Shown in pieces: positions 35,701 to 46,331 of a stretch of DNA of 64,000 bases (the first letter of the stretch is position 1; the number at the start of each line of letters is the position of its first letter). The notes beneath the pieces are model-generated. The model made no database searches, was not told where the DNA came from, and worked only from the letters and a program-made list of their open reading frames with translations. Both the position numbers and the translations under genes were made by a program. The DNA is from Hemicordylus capensis (Eukaryota > Chordata > Lepidosauria > Squamata > Cordylidae), in NCBI RefSeq assembly GCF_027244095.1, contig NC_069665.1, positions 622,501 to 686,500 on the forward strand, read 5' to 3'.

Positions 35701-37733
35701 TTGGTAGGCTCCCCTGGACTCCGCTCTCGCTCCTGGCTGCCCGGGCTCCTCGGCCTCCCGCAGAACAGCCTTGTCCTCTGCTCTCAGGGCAAGCTGATGG
35801 CCGAGGAACCTCTGGAGTGGGAATGAGGCAGTGCCTCTGAGGCCGTGCAGAGTGCCTCTCCCTCCCCAAACAGTCCCCGGACTTCCCAGTGTAAAGGGCC
35901 TGAGCCTGCCCCCCCTCAGCAGCGCCTCTTGCTAGAACTCCCCCCCGGCCCCCCTGCTCCCTCCGGCGCCTCCATGCGGCTTGTCTTTATGTCGCCCGGC
36001 AGCTCCAGCCCGAGACCTGCTCGCACACTTGATGGCTCCTGGCCCCAAGGCAGCCGAAACCCCGTGCAAGAGTCACCGGGACCCCCCCCAGTGTCCTCAG
36101 CACTTGAACGGGATCGCCAGCCCTGGGGTGAGTGTGGGCGCCTCGGCTGCCCTTCTCCGGGCTGCACCAGTGCGAAAGCTTGCTAAAGACACCCTATTCG
36201 CATGTTGGGCTCTCCAAATACGCTGGGCTTGAAACCTAGCAGGGCTTGCTGTTGTTTATCAGCCCGTTCTCCGGGCTAGTCATTTTGTTTCCATTCAGAT
36301 AAGGTTATCTGGGGAAAGATCGCATTGTTTTCTCTTTGTTGAAGACTTTCTTTTCCCCTCTTGCCATTTCTGATTTCGGGATGGCGATGGAGCATTGTGG
36401 CTGGCGCGTGTGCGTGTGCGCGTGCGATGTGCCTGAGTGCCAGGGCAACGAACTCCTCTTGGTTGAGCAGACTCTGGCTGGTGATGGGTGAAGGCTCTCC
36501 TCCTCCTCCTCCTCCTCCCCCCCCTCCCCCCAGCGCCTTCCGAAGTCCCTCACCGGAGCAAAGAGAGGAAGCTCCTTGGCCTGGGACCTCCTCGCTCGCT
36601 CGCTCACTCCTCCTCTCTCCCAAGCAGAAGCTGGAGGGAGGCCAGGCGCCATCCTTCAAGGACCAGGGCGTGGAAGCGGCAGCCACTTCTAAGCAGGGGC
36701 CCCACGGAGTCTATGCCCTGTCTTACGGTAAGTCGAAGCCGCAGCAGGAGCTGCTTCTCCGCAGGCTGGCAAACTGCTGCCGCCCTTCCTTCCTTCCTTC
36801 CTCCCTCCTCTGGGGAGGTTTTCCGATCTGTCCTGTGCTTGGCTGGAGCTCTGCAGCATTGCGGCCTGTCTGCCCCCGGAAGGGACTCAGTCCCTCCATC
36901 TCCCGGCCCAGAGGCCAGCCTCGGGAAAGAGGGAGGCCGAGGCCGGGAAGGCAGCCTGGGCCGCCTCCTGCTCTGGGCCTCGAGACCCCCGGCCTGCGAG
37001 GGTCGCGCTGGGCCTTTGGCCTGGGATCAGCCGCACAGCCGCAGGCCTCCTCACCTGCTGCGCTTTCCTTCTAGACGAGTTGCTGCAGAGAAACGAGCAG
37101 CTGAACACCCAGATGGAGCTCCTAAGCTCGGAACTAAAGCAGCTGAAGAAGCAGCAGGAGACCCTCAGTTTGCTGCGGGAGAGCCAGAGGTGGGTTGGGT
37201 GGGGGAGAGAAGCCGCAGCCCCGTCCTGGGGGCAGGGAGGGGGGGACTTGCGCGCAGCCGGCAGAGCGGGGGCCCAGCACCCACACGCCTGGCCGTTGCC
37301 ACCGGCTGCAAGCGGAGCATCAGTGGCAAGGAGCCCTGCGTGGCGATGCCTCCAGCGCTGCCCTCCTCAGCCTTTGGGGGCCCTGGGGCGGAGGCAGCCG
37401 CCGCCGCCTCCCGCCACTGCACGGGGAGGGCCCACGCTGCTCCCGGGGCCTGCCCTCTTCCCTGCTGGAGCGCCTGCAGAGTTGCGGGCAGGGGGGGCCT
37501 CCGCCTGGGCGGGGCGGCGCCTCCCACTCGGCCTGTTTCTGCCCCTCTCGCCCAGGTCGCTGGTTTCCACCAACAACTTCCTCCTGCAGCAGCTGAACAA
37601 GGACCTCGGCCCCCCAGGCACGAGCAGCAGCCCGCCTTCCTGCCCGAGGAGCTCCCACCACCCCGCTCCCTCCTCGGCCCTTGGCTGGAGCCCGCTGTGC
37701 CCCTCGGAGCAGCTCCGCAGCTGCCCCCTCTGA
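23689..37733 (+). CDS. LRRC36: LRRC36, leucine-rich-repeat and coiled-coil protein (14 coding exons)
   Basis: Coding exons: 23689-23755, 24656-24783, 26103-26295, 28007-28103, 28575-28660, 30334-30470, 31741-31792, 32899-33375, 34570-34817, 35544-35703, 36003-36127, 36628-36727, 37075-37189, 37556-37733. They sum to 2163 nt, 720 codons plus stop, with matching phases throughout; human LRRC36 is about 754 residues. Leucine-rich repeats fill about residues 24-115 (VESLSLQGTYAGK, LRSLDLSKNLL, LEHLNLYYNRI, LRELDLRLNPI) and end in an LRRcap-like DYRLF segment. A long low-complexity middle contains SVFS-type patches. A conserved block VVLRQLLELVDRYWEGSGSL (about 525-545) precedes a C-terminal coiled coil (about 624-680: DELLQRNEQLNTQMELLSSE, then STNNFLLQQLNKDL). 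Human LRRC36 is also called RORBP70 and was reported to bind an ROR receptor; its cell role is unclear. A short exon seen in human between exons 11 and 12 was not found here. Confidence 0.93.
24656..24783 (+). CDS. LRRC36: LRRC36 coding exon 2 (residues 23-65), first LRRs
   Basis: Encodes EQVESLSLQGTYAGKIVSLG and FKNLRSLDLSKNLLLSLA. Acceptor ttttttcccag, donor GCG|gtgagt. Confidence 0.94.
26103..26295 (+). CDS. LRRC36: LRRC36 coding exon 3 (residues 66-130), LRRs and cap
   Basis: Encodes GLEQLHALEHLNLYYNRISS and LRELDLRLNPITRKESDYRL. Acceptor ctctgtgcag, donor G|gtgaga. Confidence 0.95.
28007..28103 (+). CDS. LRRC36: LRRC36 coding exon 4 (residues 130-162)
   Basis: Encodes DDRTIRDSERKAALLHFSLK. 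Human has DDRTVREGERKAAKLHF. Acceptor cctttcag, donor AAG|gtatga. Confidence 0.93.
28575..28660 (+). CDS. LRRC36: LRRC36 coding exon 5 (residues 162-191)
   Basis: Encodes ESAMGNPMLDQEGFAMPSLD then MEGSRTQAG. It is weakly similar to human but phase-correct on both sides. Acceptor ctgctgcag, donor G|gtaggt. Confidence 0.75.
30334..30470 (+). CDS. LRRC36: LRRC36 coding exon 6 (residues 191-236)
   Basis: Encodes DLSGLGRVPYRDGRD and SKSAFGLQTSKATRG. It resembles the human FPLGTQTQE region. Acceptor tccaacacag, donor CCA|gtaagc. Confidence 0.75.
31741..31792 (+). CDS. LRRC36: LRRC36 coding exon 7 (residues 237-254)
   Basis: A 52-nt exon encoding LDDSKARLFLSHNPLDN. Acceptor ctcttttccag, donor G|gtgagt. 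It is supported mainly by strong splice sites and by phase. Confidence 0.65.
31970..32375 (+). mobile_element. L2-type LINE 3' fragment
   Basis: The plus strand retains RAFSMIAPRLWNSLADEAPM and a typical 3' tail (GGGTGGTATATAAATATAAAT) ending in an A run. LRRC36 intron 7. Confidence 0.6.
32899..33375 (+). CDS. LRRC36: LRRC36 coding exon 8 (residues 254-413)
   Basis: The largest exon, 477 nt, with GKGRCRVSFSEGPSLDFSAG, YRELLKRLHQERKAADEV and TQSSCGDFL. The RVSFSEG patch matches human QVSFLDN. Acceptor ctctgcag, donor G|gtgaag. Confidence 0.85.
33830..34330 (-). mobile_element. Probable L2/CR1-type LINE 3' fragment
   Basis: AT-rich start followed by GAGGCGATTCCATAAATGGG and ACTGACCCAAAGGCCCTCTC, the usual minus-strand look of squamate LINE tails. 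LRRC36 intron 8. Confidence 0.45.
34570..34817 (+). CDS. LRRC36: LRRC36 coding exon 9 (residues 413-495)
   Basis: Encodes DAKLGSPFLPFTHPAS, TKVLLENVQPVSTLT and SCRSLSPSRLDFNHP. Human has RSLSPSKRGFK. Acceptor tcctcccag, donor GAG|gtgggt. Confidence 0.85.
35544..35703 (+). CDS. LRRC36: LRRC36 coding exon 10 (residues 496-549)
   Basis: Contains VIVVLRQLLELVDRYWEGSG and SLLLNKDFLG, the best-conserved block outside the LRRs. The acceptor could be ttcccag at 35543 or the next CAG three bases on. Donor G|gtaggc. Confidence 0.93.
36003..36127 (+). CDS. LRRC36: LRRC36 coding exon 11 (residues 549-590)
   Basis: Encodes APARDLLAHLMAPGPKAAET and QHLNGIASPG. Human has GPARDLLLSLVVPAP. Acceptor cccggcag, donor GGG|gtgagt. 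Confidence 0.85.
36628..36727 (+). CDS. LRRC36: LRRC36 coding exon 12 (residues 591-624)
   Basis: Encodes KLEGGQAPSFKDQGVEAAAT and KQGPHGVYALSY. The acceptor is ambiguous between two CAG/AAG sites 3 bp apart. Donor G|gtaagt. The preceding coil exon expected from human was not found in the CT-rich sequence upstream. Confidence 0.7.
37075..37189 (+). CDS. LRRC36: LRRC36 coding exon 13 (residues 624-662), coiled coil
   Basis: Encodes DELLQRNEQLNTQMELLSSE and LKQLKKQQETLSLLRESQ, a clear heptad-rich coil. Acceptor ccttctag, donor AG|gtgggt. Confidence 0.94.
37556..37733 (+). CDS. LRRC36: LRRC36 terminal coding exon 14 (residues 662-720)
   Basis: Encodes SLVSTNNFLLQQLNKDLG, then a Pro/Ser-rich tail ending LRSCPL and TGA. 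Acceptor ctctcgcccag. No AATAAA or ATTAAA was seen in the next few hundred bases. Confidence 0.92.
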
Positions 37734-40279
37734 CAGGACCCCCCCCCGCGTGCTCCCCTTCCCATAAGTACAGTCTGCCATGCCAAAGCACCCCGGGAGA
37801 GGCTGAGTCTTCTTTGATGGGCGGGGCGGGGGGCAGTGCCGGGGAGGGCGGCAGCCCCACATCCTGGCCTCCGAGGCGCAGGAGCAGGAGGGGAGGGGGG
37901 CCCCGGGCAGGGGCCGTGCGAGGGGACTCTGGCCTGCCTCCCTCTCCTGGAGCCGCCAGCTCCGCGGGGTGCAGGGGCAGGCTGGACTCGTGCCCTCCGT
38001 GGACGGGGAGGAGGGAGGGCCAGGGCCAGGGCGGGTGGGCTCCCTGAGGCCAGCACTGGGGCCCCTTCTTCGCATCTGGTGCTGCGACCTGGCCCAGCCA
38101 CCCTTCTCTCAGGAGCCGCCGCCGCCGTCTGTGTCTGTGCGCTGCCATTGTGGGGAGTGTGCGGGCAGCAACGTGCCAGGTGCAGCCCTGCTTGGAGAGC
38201 ACTTTAGCAATAGCAATAGCACTTACATTTATCTACCGCTCTATAGCCGGAGCTCTCTAAGCGGTTTACAATGATTTTAGCATATTGCCCCCCCCAACAT
38301 TCTGGGTACTCCTTTTACCGACCTCGGAAGGATGGAAGGCTGAGTCAACCTTGAGCCCCTGGTCAGGATCGAACTGGCAACCTTCTGGTTACAGGGCGGC
38401 AGTTTTACCACTGCGCCACCAGGGGCTTTCCCCTCAAGGTGGGATTTCCCTGGGGGGGGGGGGAGACTGGAGCGGATCTGCTGAGGGGAACAGGAGGACA
38501 TCATCTTCAGCCACATGCAGCTAGCGCCACCCAAGCCTCTCTCAGGGCCCACCACGGTGCCCCCCCCTCCTCCCGCCCCCCCCGGCATGGAATTGCCCTT
38601 GGGGAGGGTTTCTTGCCTGAACAAGGCCTTCTGCTTCCTCAGGTAGCAACACTGTGCCTCTGGGGGTGTTTGGAAGCCTTGTGCCTTGTCCCTCAGTGGG
38701 TGGGCAGGGAAAGCACTCTGCACATGCTCAGTGGTGCTTTGTAGAGTTTGTACCTCTGTGGCAGAGCCCTGGGCCAATTGAGCTCCGAGGAGGCTGGGCA
38801 GGGGCGTAACAAGGCTGGAGTGGGCCCAGAGACAAAATTTTAAAATGGGCCCCTCGCTGATGCGCACACACACACACACTTCACAATATATGGTCATGTG
38901 ACTTGCCTCATGTGACTTGTCTCTGGGGGGCCCCTTGAGGCGTGGGGGCCCCCCAGGCAGCCGCCTCCCCTTGCCTAATGGTAGTCACGCCCCTGAGGCT
39001 GGGGAGGAAGAGGTGCTTCCGCAGCCTGTGCCTTCCAGACAGTGCTCTGGGGTTTCTTGCCTGCTGGCGTGCCCCACAGGAGAGGGCATCGCTCGGTTTC
39101 TAAGGAGCGGGGAGGCCTGTGCCCTGCTTCTTTACTTTAAACTGGGGGGGGGGGTTGCAGTTGGATGGAAGGAGAAGGCACTCTGCACATGCCTCAGGTC
39201 GTGCTCTTGGGGCAACACCACACCAGGCCCCAGAGGGAGGCTGGCGGGGCTCAGCGGCCAGGGCTCCTGCCGCTCACCCCTGGCGTCTGTCACATGCTCA
39301 GGTGGGGAAAGAAGGGGCCAGAGGTGGCCTCCTTGGGCTGGGGCCTCCCAGGGACTCTGGAGGCCGGTGGGCAAGCACGGAGCCCGCCACGCAGCTCACC
39401 TGGGCACACACACACACCCCCTGCTGCCTTCATCACAGACTGCCTCGAGGGGGCTGCCGCTGGCGTTCTTCTGGGTGCAGCATGCGGGGCCCCCCCAGGC
39501 TTGCCTTGGAAGCCACCCCAGGGCCTTAAGGCCGGGTGCTTTCCGGTGCCCCTCCTGCAGCAGGTGGAGCCCCATCCCGCTCTGCCGCCAGAGCCCCAGA
39601 AGCCAGCGGCAGCCAGGCGCCCTCCTCCCTGCAGCTTGACTCGTAGGGCACAGCCTGGTTTCTCTCTTCCGGGGAGCCCGTGGGCCTCTGGCCTTGTCTG
39701 GAGGAGAAGAGCCCAGCCAGGCTGCCCCCAGAGAGCGCCACCCTCCTGCGTGCCCCCCCCACACACACACGCACCTCCACCTCTCCAAGAAGGCCCATTG
39801 CCCTGAGGAGGCGGCCCCCTCCAGCCCAGGCTGCAGCCACTCTCCTGCTGCTGCCTGCCCGGGCTGCCGCCGCCACCGCCCTTGGCTTGGCCTTCCCCAG
39901 GGATTTCCTTCGGACAGACAAGAACAGGGCTTGGCCAAAGATGTGTATGTTGGTCCCGTCCCCCCTGCATGTATTACCCCAGGAAAGCCTGTGTGTTCCC
40001 CACGGAGGAGCTTGGGTTTCTTGCTTCACTTGCCATCTCCTCTTTGCCTGGGGGCAGCTGTGTGCCCGACAAGTCCCCAGGCGTGGCCCCCTCGCCTCAA
40101 GAGTGTGATCTGGGGGACGGGCCAAGCCTGGCCTGCGTGGCTCAGAGAGTGTCCAGGAGGCGAGAGGTGGAGCTCCCAGGAGCAGCTTCACTCTGCGGAC
40201 ACTCCTCCTGCCGGGAAACCCTCAATGGCCACATGTGGGGATGGAAGAGGAGGAGGACCCAAGAGTGGCTGGGTATGTT
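37734..40279. other. Intergenic gap between convergent LRRC36 and SDR copy 1
   Basis: GC-rich start, then a short repeat around 38200-38430 (TACCGCTCTATAGCCGGAGC, ending in a tRNA-like CAGGATCGAACTGGCAACC), the hAT MITE at 38799, and C/T-rich low-complexity sequence to 40250. No further exon was recognised. Confidence 0.5.
38799..38995. mobile_element. 197-bp hAT-type MITE with perfect 8-bp duplication
   Basis: Left end CAGGGGCGTAAC, right end GTCACGCCCCTG (inverted, one mismatch), flanked by AGGCTGGG at 38791-38798 and 38996-39003. It has a short CA repeat and GGGCCC-rich arms, and no coding capacity. It lies between the convergent LRRC36 and SDR copy 1. Confidence 0.85.
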
Positions 40280-40285
40280 TTTATT
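40280..40285 (-). terminator. Poly(A) signal AATAAA of SDR copy 1
   Basis: AATAAA on the minus strand about 95 nt past the stop codon, a normal distance for a short 3' UTR. Confidence 0.6.
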
Positions 40286-40377
40286 CATCATTCAGACTCA
40301 TGGTACAAATCCGCGCAGAGGGAGCCTTCCATGCTCAAGGCCTCCACCTGTGGTCCTTCCGCCTGCATTTGCTCTTC

Positions 40378-40491
40378 TCACCACGGCAAGACGTTTCCTT
40401 CCCAGGTCACCAGGATCCCGTGCTGCTTTTCAGAGAGGCTGCAAAGGGTTTTCATGATGCCGTTCACGCTCTCCTCCACAGTCAGGTCGGC
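40378..40491 (-). CDS. SDR copy 1, exon 6 (residues 221-257)
   Basis: Encodes ADLTVEESVNGIMKTLCSLS and GILVTWEGNVLPW, then TGA. The WEG..PW end is typical of this SDR group. Acceptor atgttgcag. Confidence 0.93.
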   Translation of the reverse strand, partial: ADLTVEESVNGIMKTLCSLSEKQHGILVTWEGNVLPW

Positions 40492-43400
40492 CTGCAACAT
40501 CCAGACCGTGGTCAGGGAACAATTCTGCACCGTTAGGGCAGCAGCCCTGGGAAGCCAGCAGGGTGGTGCGGGGCTCTGACTGGCAGCTGTCTGTCTTGGC
40601 CCTTCAGGTGGCAAGAGGGGCTTTGGGCTGGGCTACCGTCTGAGTGTGCCACGGAATCACCTGCAAAGTGCTGGAGATTTCCTCCGGAACCCACCACTGA
40701 CCGGGCAGAGGTCAGAGCCTCTCCTCATTCAACCGAGTCGGCGCAGGCCAGGGAGAGCCCGGCGGGAGGAAGGCCAGCGCCCGAAGCCACCAAGGGGTGT
40801 GGCAACGGAGGCACCTGGGGCCACCTCTCCTTTCTGCCGGGCGGGAGCCCAAAGCGGCTGGCAGAGAGGGCTCCCGGGCACAGCTGCTTCCAGCGAGGGG
40901 GCCCCTGGCTGCAGCTGTCTAGCCTGCAAAGACCCAAAGTGGTGGCAAGAGGCAGGGAGACCCTGCCGGGCCAGGCGCACCATGTGCTGCCCACGAAGGC
41001 AGTGCGCTTGGAAGCCCTGCATGTGGGTGCAGCAGTGGGGCCCGGCAGGAGGCGTGAAGAGCGCCCCAGCCCAGTTCTGCTAGGCTCGGAGGAGCCCCCT
41101 CCCCTCCCCTCCCCTGGGCCACATGCTCAGCAGCATTGCAGGGGCGCCTGCCTCGTGTGCTCAGGGCCGCGGTGGGGGATATGCGAGAGGAGGTGCGCCG
41201 TGCTGTGCTCCGATCCTGCAGAGGCAAGAAAGCCCGCTGGCTATGCCTGCCTCAGACCTGGGGCAGAGAGCGTGTCTCGGGGAGGCCAGCTCACCCATCT
41301 GCCTCTGAACGGTGTGAGGGAAGGGAATGCCGCTGGGACCATGGGAAGGAAGTGGCCGGGGCCCGGCTGTGCCCCGGGCGGCAGTCGCTGGGATCTCTCC
41401 TGGAGCTCTGGCCAGACATCCCTCAGCGGGTCCTGTGGAGAAACCAGCCCACCTGCTCGCTTCCCAGCTCTGTCTTCACCCAGCCAGGATGGATGGCCGT
41501 GCACAGGATCCCGTCGTCTCGGTAGCCCATCGACTGGCACTTGGTCAGCATGTTCAGCGCGGCCTGGAGTGGGAAGGAGCAAAGCAGGGCAGGATCAGCC
41601 ACGCGGACCCTTTGGACCACGAGCTGCGTTAGAGCAGGGTCTCAAGGCTGGAACTGAATCCAGCCCCCTCCCTAACCCCCAGCCAGCTCTGGATGGGCCA
41701 CAGGTGAAGCTCCGCTCTTCAGTGTCTCAGGCAGGTGTCTTCCCCAGCCTTGCGAAGCATGAGAGCAAAGTCCTGAAATATACAGGAAGATCATGCGGAA
41801 ATCCCTGGGAAGAGAACCGTCACGGTGGTCGCCAAACCCAGCGCTAGTTACCGTATCACTCTGGAGCTTGGTGCAGAGAATTCCCAGGTGGGCAGAAGGC
41901 AACAGTGGCCAGTGAGGAGGTGGCCCTTTGCACCAGGTGCCAGATGTGGAACAGGAAGCGTGCAGCCTTCCATGTTCAGGACCACCGATGTGGGTGGTGA
42001 TTCCTCCATGTTGGGGACCGGCCCACTGCCTGGCCAGTCCACACTGAGCGCCTGCACGGCTTTCTCAAAGGGAGCAGATGATGAGAAACGGCACGTTTCG
42101 CCCACCTCGGTGGAAGCCTCACCCACCTTGCTGCAGCGATAGGAGACAACTGGTATGAAGAAATACTGCTCAGGGGTCTTCTCAATGGAGCCAAGGATGG
42201 TGGACATGTTAATGATGGCCGCTTTCCCACAGCACATGCCCTTCTCCTTGGACGCCTGGGCTGCCTTCTTCAGCAAGGGCAAGAATTCCTAGAGAGAGGG
42301 ACCCGCACTGTGAGCTGATGGCCAGTCCCAACCTGGGATGTTAGACGGGGCAACTTTTGGGTGGTGGGTTTGCAGGACCACATGCCCTTCTGTCCCTGTG
42401 TCTCCTGCCACCCTTCCTGAGTCTTGGCCAGAGGGGAAGCCAACAGAAAGCAGCGGATTGCTGATCTTCCAGATGCTGCTGCCTGATGTTCACCGGTGCT
42501 GTCTGCGGAAGGCACCTGTACAACTTCCGCCTTCTCAACTGACCCCTCCTCCCTCCCTCCCTCCGTCTCTCTGAAACTCTGGACACAAACAACCACCCCC
42601 AGATGGTCTTTGCTGGCAGGTTGAAGGGAAGTGGGTTGCTCCGCTGACCGGTGCCCCCACCACTTCACCTGTTCGATAGCTCTGCGCCTCCCAGGGCCTT
42701 GGGGTGGTGGAATCCCAAAGCCCCCAGCACTGCAGGGGCCACCAAGACGAAGGCCTGGTTTGGTCCCGTCCCCCACCCTCAGTTGAAGAGCGGAGGACTC
42801 TTCTCTGGCAGACGCTGACCTTGGCCACCAGCATTGGCCCAACCAGGTTGGTGCTGTACACGTCCAGCATGTCCTTGGCGGTGGCCGACTCCAGAGTGCA
42901 GGCTGGCATGACGCCGGCGTTGTTGATCAGCAGGTTCAGGCCAGCACCTCCCAGGCGGGCCTCGGCCTGCTTGGCGGCGGCCTTGACGCTCGCTTCATCC
43001 GTGGTTTCTAGAAAGAAGGGGAGAGAGGCAACGGCCTTCAGGGCGCAAGGTGGCCGTGAAAGGGCCCGCCAGCTCCCCCTGCCCCTCCTCCCCCCCTCTA
43101 AATCTCCCCCCCCCCGCCTCAAATCTAGGAGGCAGTTCTTGCCTTGTACACTGCCCTGAGTCTGTGGACTGGGTGGTCTATTACATCTTTTAATAAACAA
43201 ACCAACCTGTAGGGCCATCGGCAGTCGTAACCAAAGGAGGATCCACGTCAGAATGAGTGTGTGTGTGTGGGGGGGGGGGGGTTTCCTGCTGGGGCTGCAG
43301 CCTCCATCTCCATGGGTTTCCCGCTCGCCCACATTGTGTGGGCGAGCACGTGGCAAGGCGTGGGAGGGGGGCCCTCGAGCTGCCGCCGCCACGGCCCTCC

Positions 43401-46300
43401 CTTCCACCCCGCTGGTCTCTGCTGGGGCCGGCCGCTTGCTCCCCCCTCCCCTTGACCCCGCTCAGGCTGATGCAGCAGGGCGAGGAAGGGAGGCGAATGA
43501 ATCCCGCAGCTGGGCAGGTCGCAGCAGAGCCGCCCAGCTTCATCCCCGCTCAGGGCAGAAGGGCTGGCCCCGAGAACCGGCGGCTGCAAAAGCCGGGCTC
43601 CTCTGTCCCCGCTCCTGGGCCGGCCGGCCACACATCCGCCATGGTGGCCGGCGCATTCCCGGTGTTTCTAGCCGGCAGGGAGAGACGTGGCCCGGCGCTT
43701 CTCAAGGTGGCCTTCGCTCTCCTTTTGTGAGGCTGGGGCTCTTTCTTTCCCCATGGCCGGGGGGGGGGCGGGGGCGGCTGTTCCGTCCTGCTTCATGCCC
43801 GACGGGAAGCCGCTCCAGGCCACCCGCCTCCAGCAGGCCCAGGGACGACACCCCCCCCCCCCGGCTTGGGTCTGTGTGTGGAGCTGCAGGCCCGCCAGGC
43901 CCCCTGCCCGCTCTCCAGGGGGAGGGCACACCGCAGCCCCGCCCGGGCCAGCAGCACTGCTCCCCCCCCACACCACACCCCCCGGGCATCCCAGCCTTGG
44001 GCCGGGTCCAGCTGCAGTGAGGCAGGACCCCTCCTCTTGCCCCAGGGCTGTGTGGGAGGGGCCCCCCCGGCAGATGAGCAGCCCCCCCCGGCTAGGAGAG
44101 GTTGCCAGCGTAGCAGGGCCCCTCCCAAGCTCTTTGCCAGCCGGAGGCCACCGGCACTCCCTGCAGCCTCTGGGGAGCAGCGCATCCTCCCTGACTGCAG
44201 CAGGCAGGCGTGTCCTGGGCGGGCTGCTGGTCCGCTTGTTGCGGGCAACCAGGGAGGAAGCAGCGGAGCTTGGCAGCAGCGGGCCCCGCCGGGGGGGGGG
44301 GGGCGGTGGTTGTGTGTCTGTGCGTGAGAAGAGAGAGCCTTCCCGCTTCCCTCCCTCCCCCCACAGACATGTGGGCACAAGGCGAGCGGGTGGGAGCAAA
44401 AGACATGCCTGCCCTGAGGGGCGAGCTGGGCTTAGGGAGGCAGGGAGGGGCAGCCCCACCCGTCCTCCGAGCACGTAATCCCCGCTGAGTGAGTCTGCCC
44501 TGCAGAAGAGCTGCACCCTTGGGTTGCCATGGCAGGCGGGCCCCACCCGGGGCAAGGAAGGTGGCCTAGCAGCAAATGTCAAGGTGCTTCCAACCGACTC
44601 TGGGCAGGATGTCTTTCAGCAGCAGATTTGCCCTCCTGACTCACCACGGCTCCCCCCAGGAGCAGCCTTTTGTCCCAAGCCCGCCTTGGCTGCAGGCCCC
44701 CCGCCACGCCCGCCACGTTCCCCTGAGAGGAGGAGCAGGAGGAGAGCGTGTTCTGCCTTCTCCCCAATGCAAGTGATGGAGGAGAGCTGGCCGGGTTTGC
44801 TAAGAAGGGTCAGCCCTGGTGTGCATTTGAACGGGAGACTCCATGTGTGAACACTGTAAGAGATTCCCCTGAGGGGATGATGGGGCCACTCTGGGAAGAG
44901 CTCCTGCCTGCTTGCATGCAGAAGATCCCAGGTTCCCTCCCTGGCGGCATCTCCAAGATTGGGCTGGGAGAGACTCCTGCCTGCAACCTTGGAGAAGCTG
45001 CTGCCAGTCTGGGTAGACAATACTGAGCTAGATGGACCGAGGGTCTGACTCGGTAGAAGGCAGCTTCCTCTGTTCCTGAGTGGCACCCAAAACCTTGAGG
45101 GGGGGACGCCACATCTCCTGGGACTTTGACAGAGGGAGTTGGGTATACGGTTTGAGAGGCAGCTGAATGTGACTTGAGTGGGCGATAAGGCAGAAAACAT
45201 TTTAGTTAGTTAGTTAGTTATTCTGTTTATATACTGCCCTTCCTAAAGTGGCTCACCACAGTTTACTTTAAAATAAAAAACATATAATGAAATATCATTA
45301 GAATTGTTTCAACCAACCAACCAACCAGATTTAAGCCAGATTAAAACTCATTAAATTTCAACTAGATAGCATTAAAAGCCGGGCTCAAAAGAGGGGCCTT
45401 TAAGGCTCCGCAGAAGGCCTCTAAGGAAGATAATCCTTCTGATGTTATTCATACTTTACATTATATTCTCATCTTCCACGGAAACCAAGAATGGAGAAAG
45501 AGCTTTGGCGAGAGGGAAGGAGCAGGGAAGTGAGGAGGTGGACATACCCAGTTGCAGAATGGCCAGGTTGGGGTGTTTGGACGCCAGAGTCCTCAGCTCC
45601 TGCAGGAAAACACAAGAGCAGCCAGGGTTAGGGTCTGCCAGGCATTCTCTCCTTGCAAACCACGGAAACATGTTCAGTGCAACCCAACACACCAGCCTGT
45701 TGACTTTACAAAGAGTCGTGTGATCCATCCCTTCTCGTTCTGCGTGCCATGACTGCTCAAGGCCGCTCCGCATCTCAAAGCCCAGGACATCACTGGGTCT
45801 CAAGAGAGCAGGCCAAGAAGTGGCAACTGGGAGGTGTCCCACTGTGCCCTGGGGAAGAGGCTGCGTTTAGGAGGCTCCACAGCGCCGGGCCCTCCATGCC
45901 TAGGCAGGACGCCACCCTTCCAAGGGGACCAGCTGGACACGCACAGCTGCCCGGCTCTTGCCCTCCCCGTGATCTGCTCATGTGTGAAGAAGTGTGAGGT
46001 GAGCAGGAGGAATCCGCTGTTGGCATTGGAAGCATTTCAGCTGCTGGACCCAAGGCCCAATCCTGCCTCCCCTCCCCTCCCCTCTCTCCAGCTTGCTCAG
46101 CTCACTTTCTGCCTTTGGTCTGGATGAGAAGAGCCATTTTGGCCCCTCAGCCCCAGCCCTCCTCCTGCTTCCCAGCTGGCCCAGCAGGCTTGCATCTGTA
46201 CACCCCCCCTCCCTCTCGGGGGACCCAGACATGTTCTCCAAGACCTGCACTGGCCATTCCCAGAAGTGACGCCCTGTTTTTCTTCTGCTAGAGAAAGCAG

Positions 46301-46331
<31 letters not shown>

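Noticed and set aside
36488-38047. 519-codon plus-strand open frame
   Set aside because: It runs in another frame across three LRRC36 exons and their introns and has low-complexity composition; the LRRC36 frame has clear homology and splice sites.
38200-38430. tRNA-like stretch with a B-box-like GGATCGAACTGGCAACC
   Set aside because: It is preceded by dispersed repeat sequence and does not fold into a cloverleaf by eye; judged a SINE-type remnant, not a tRNA gene.
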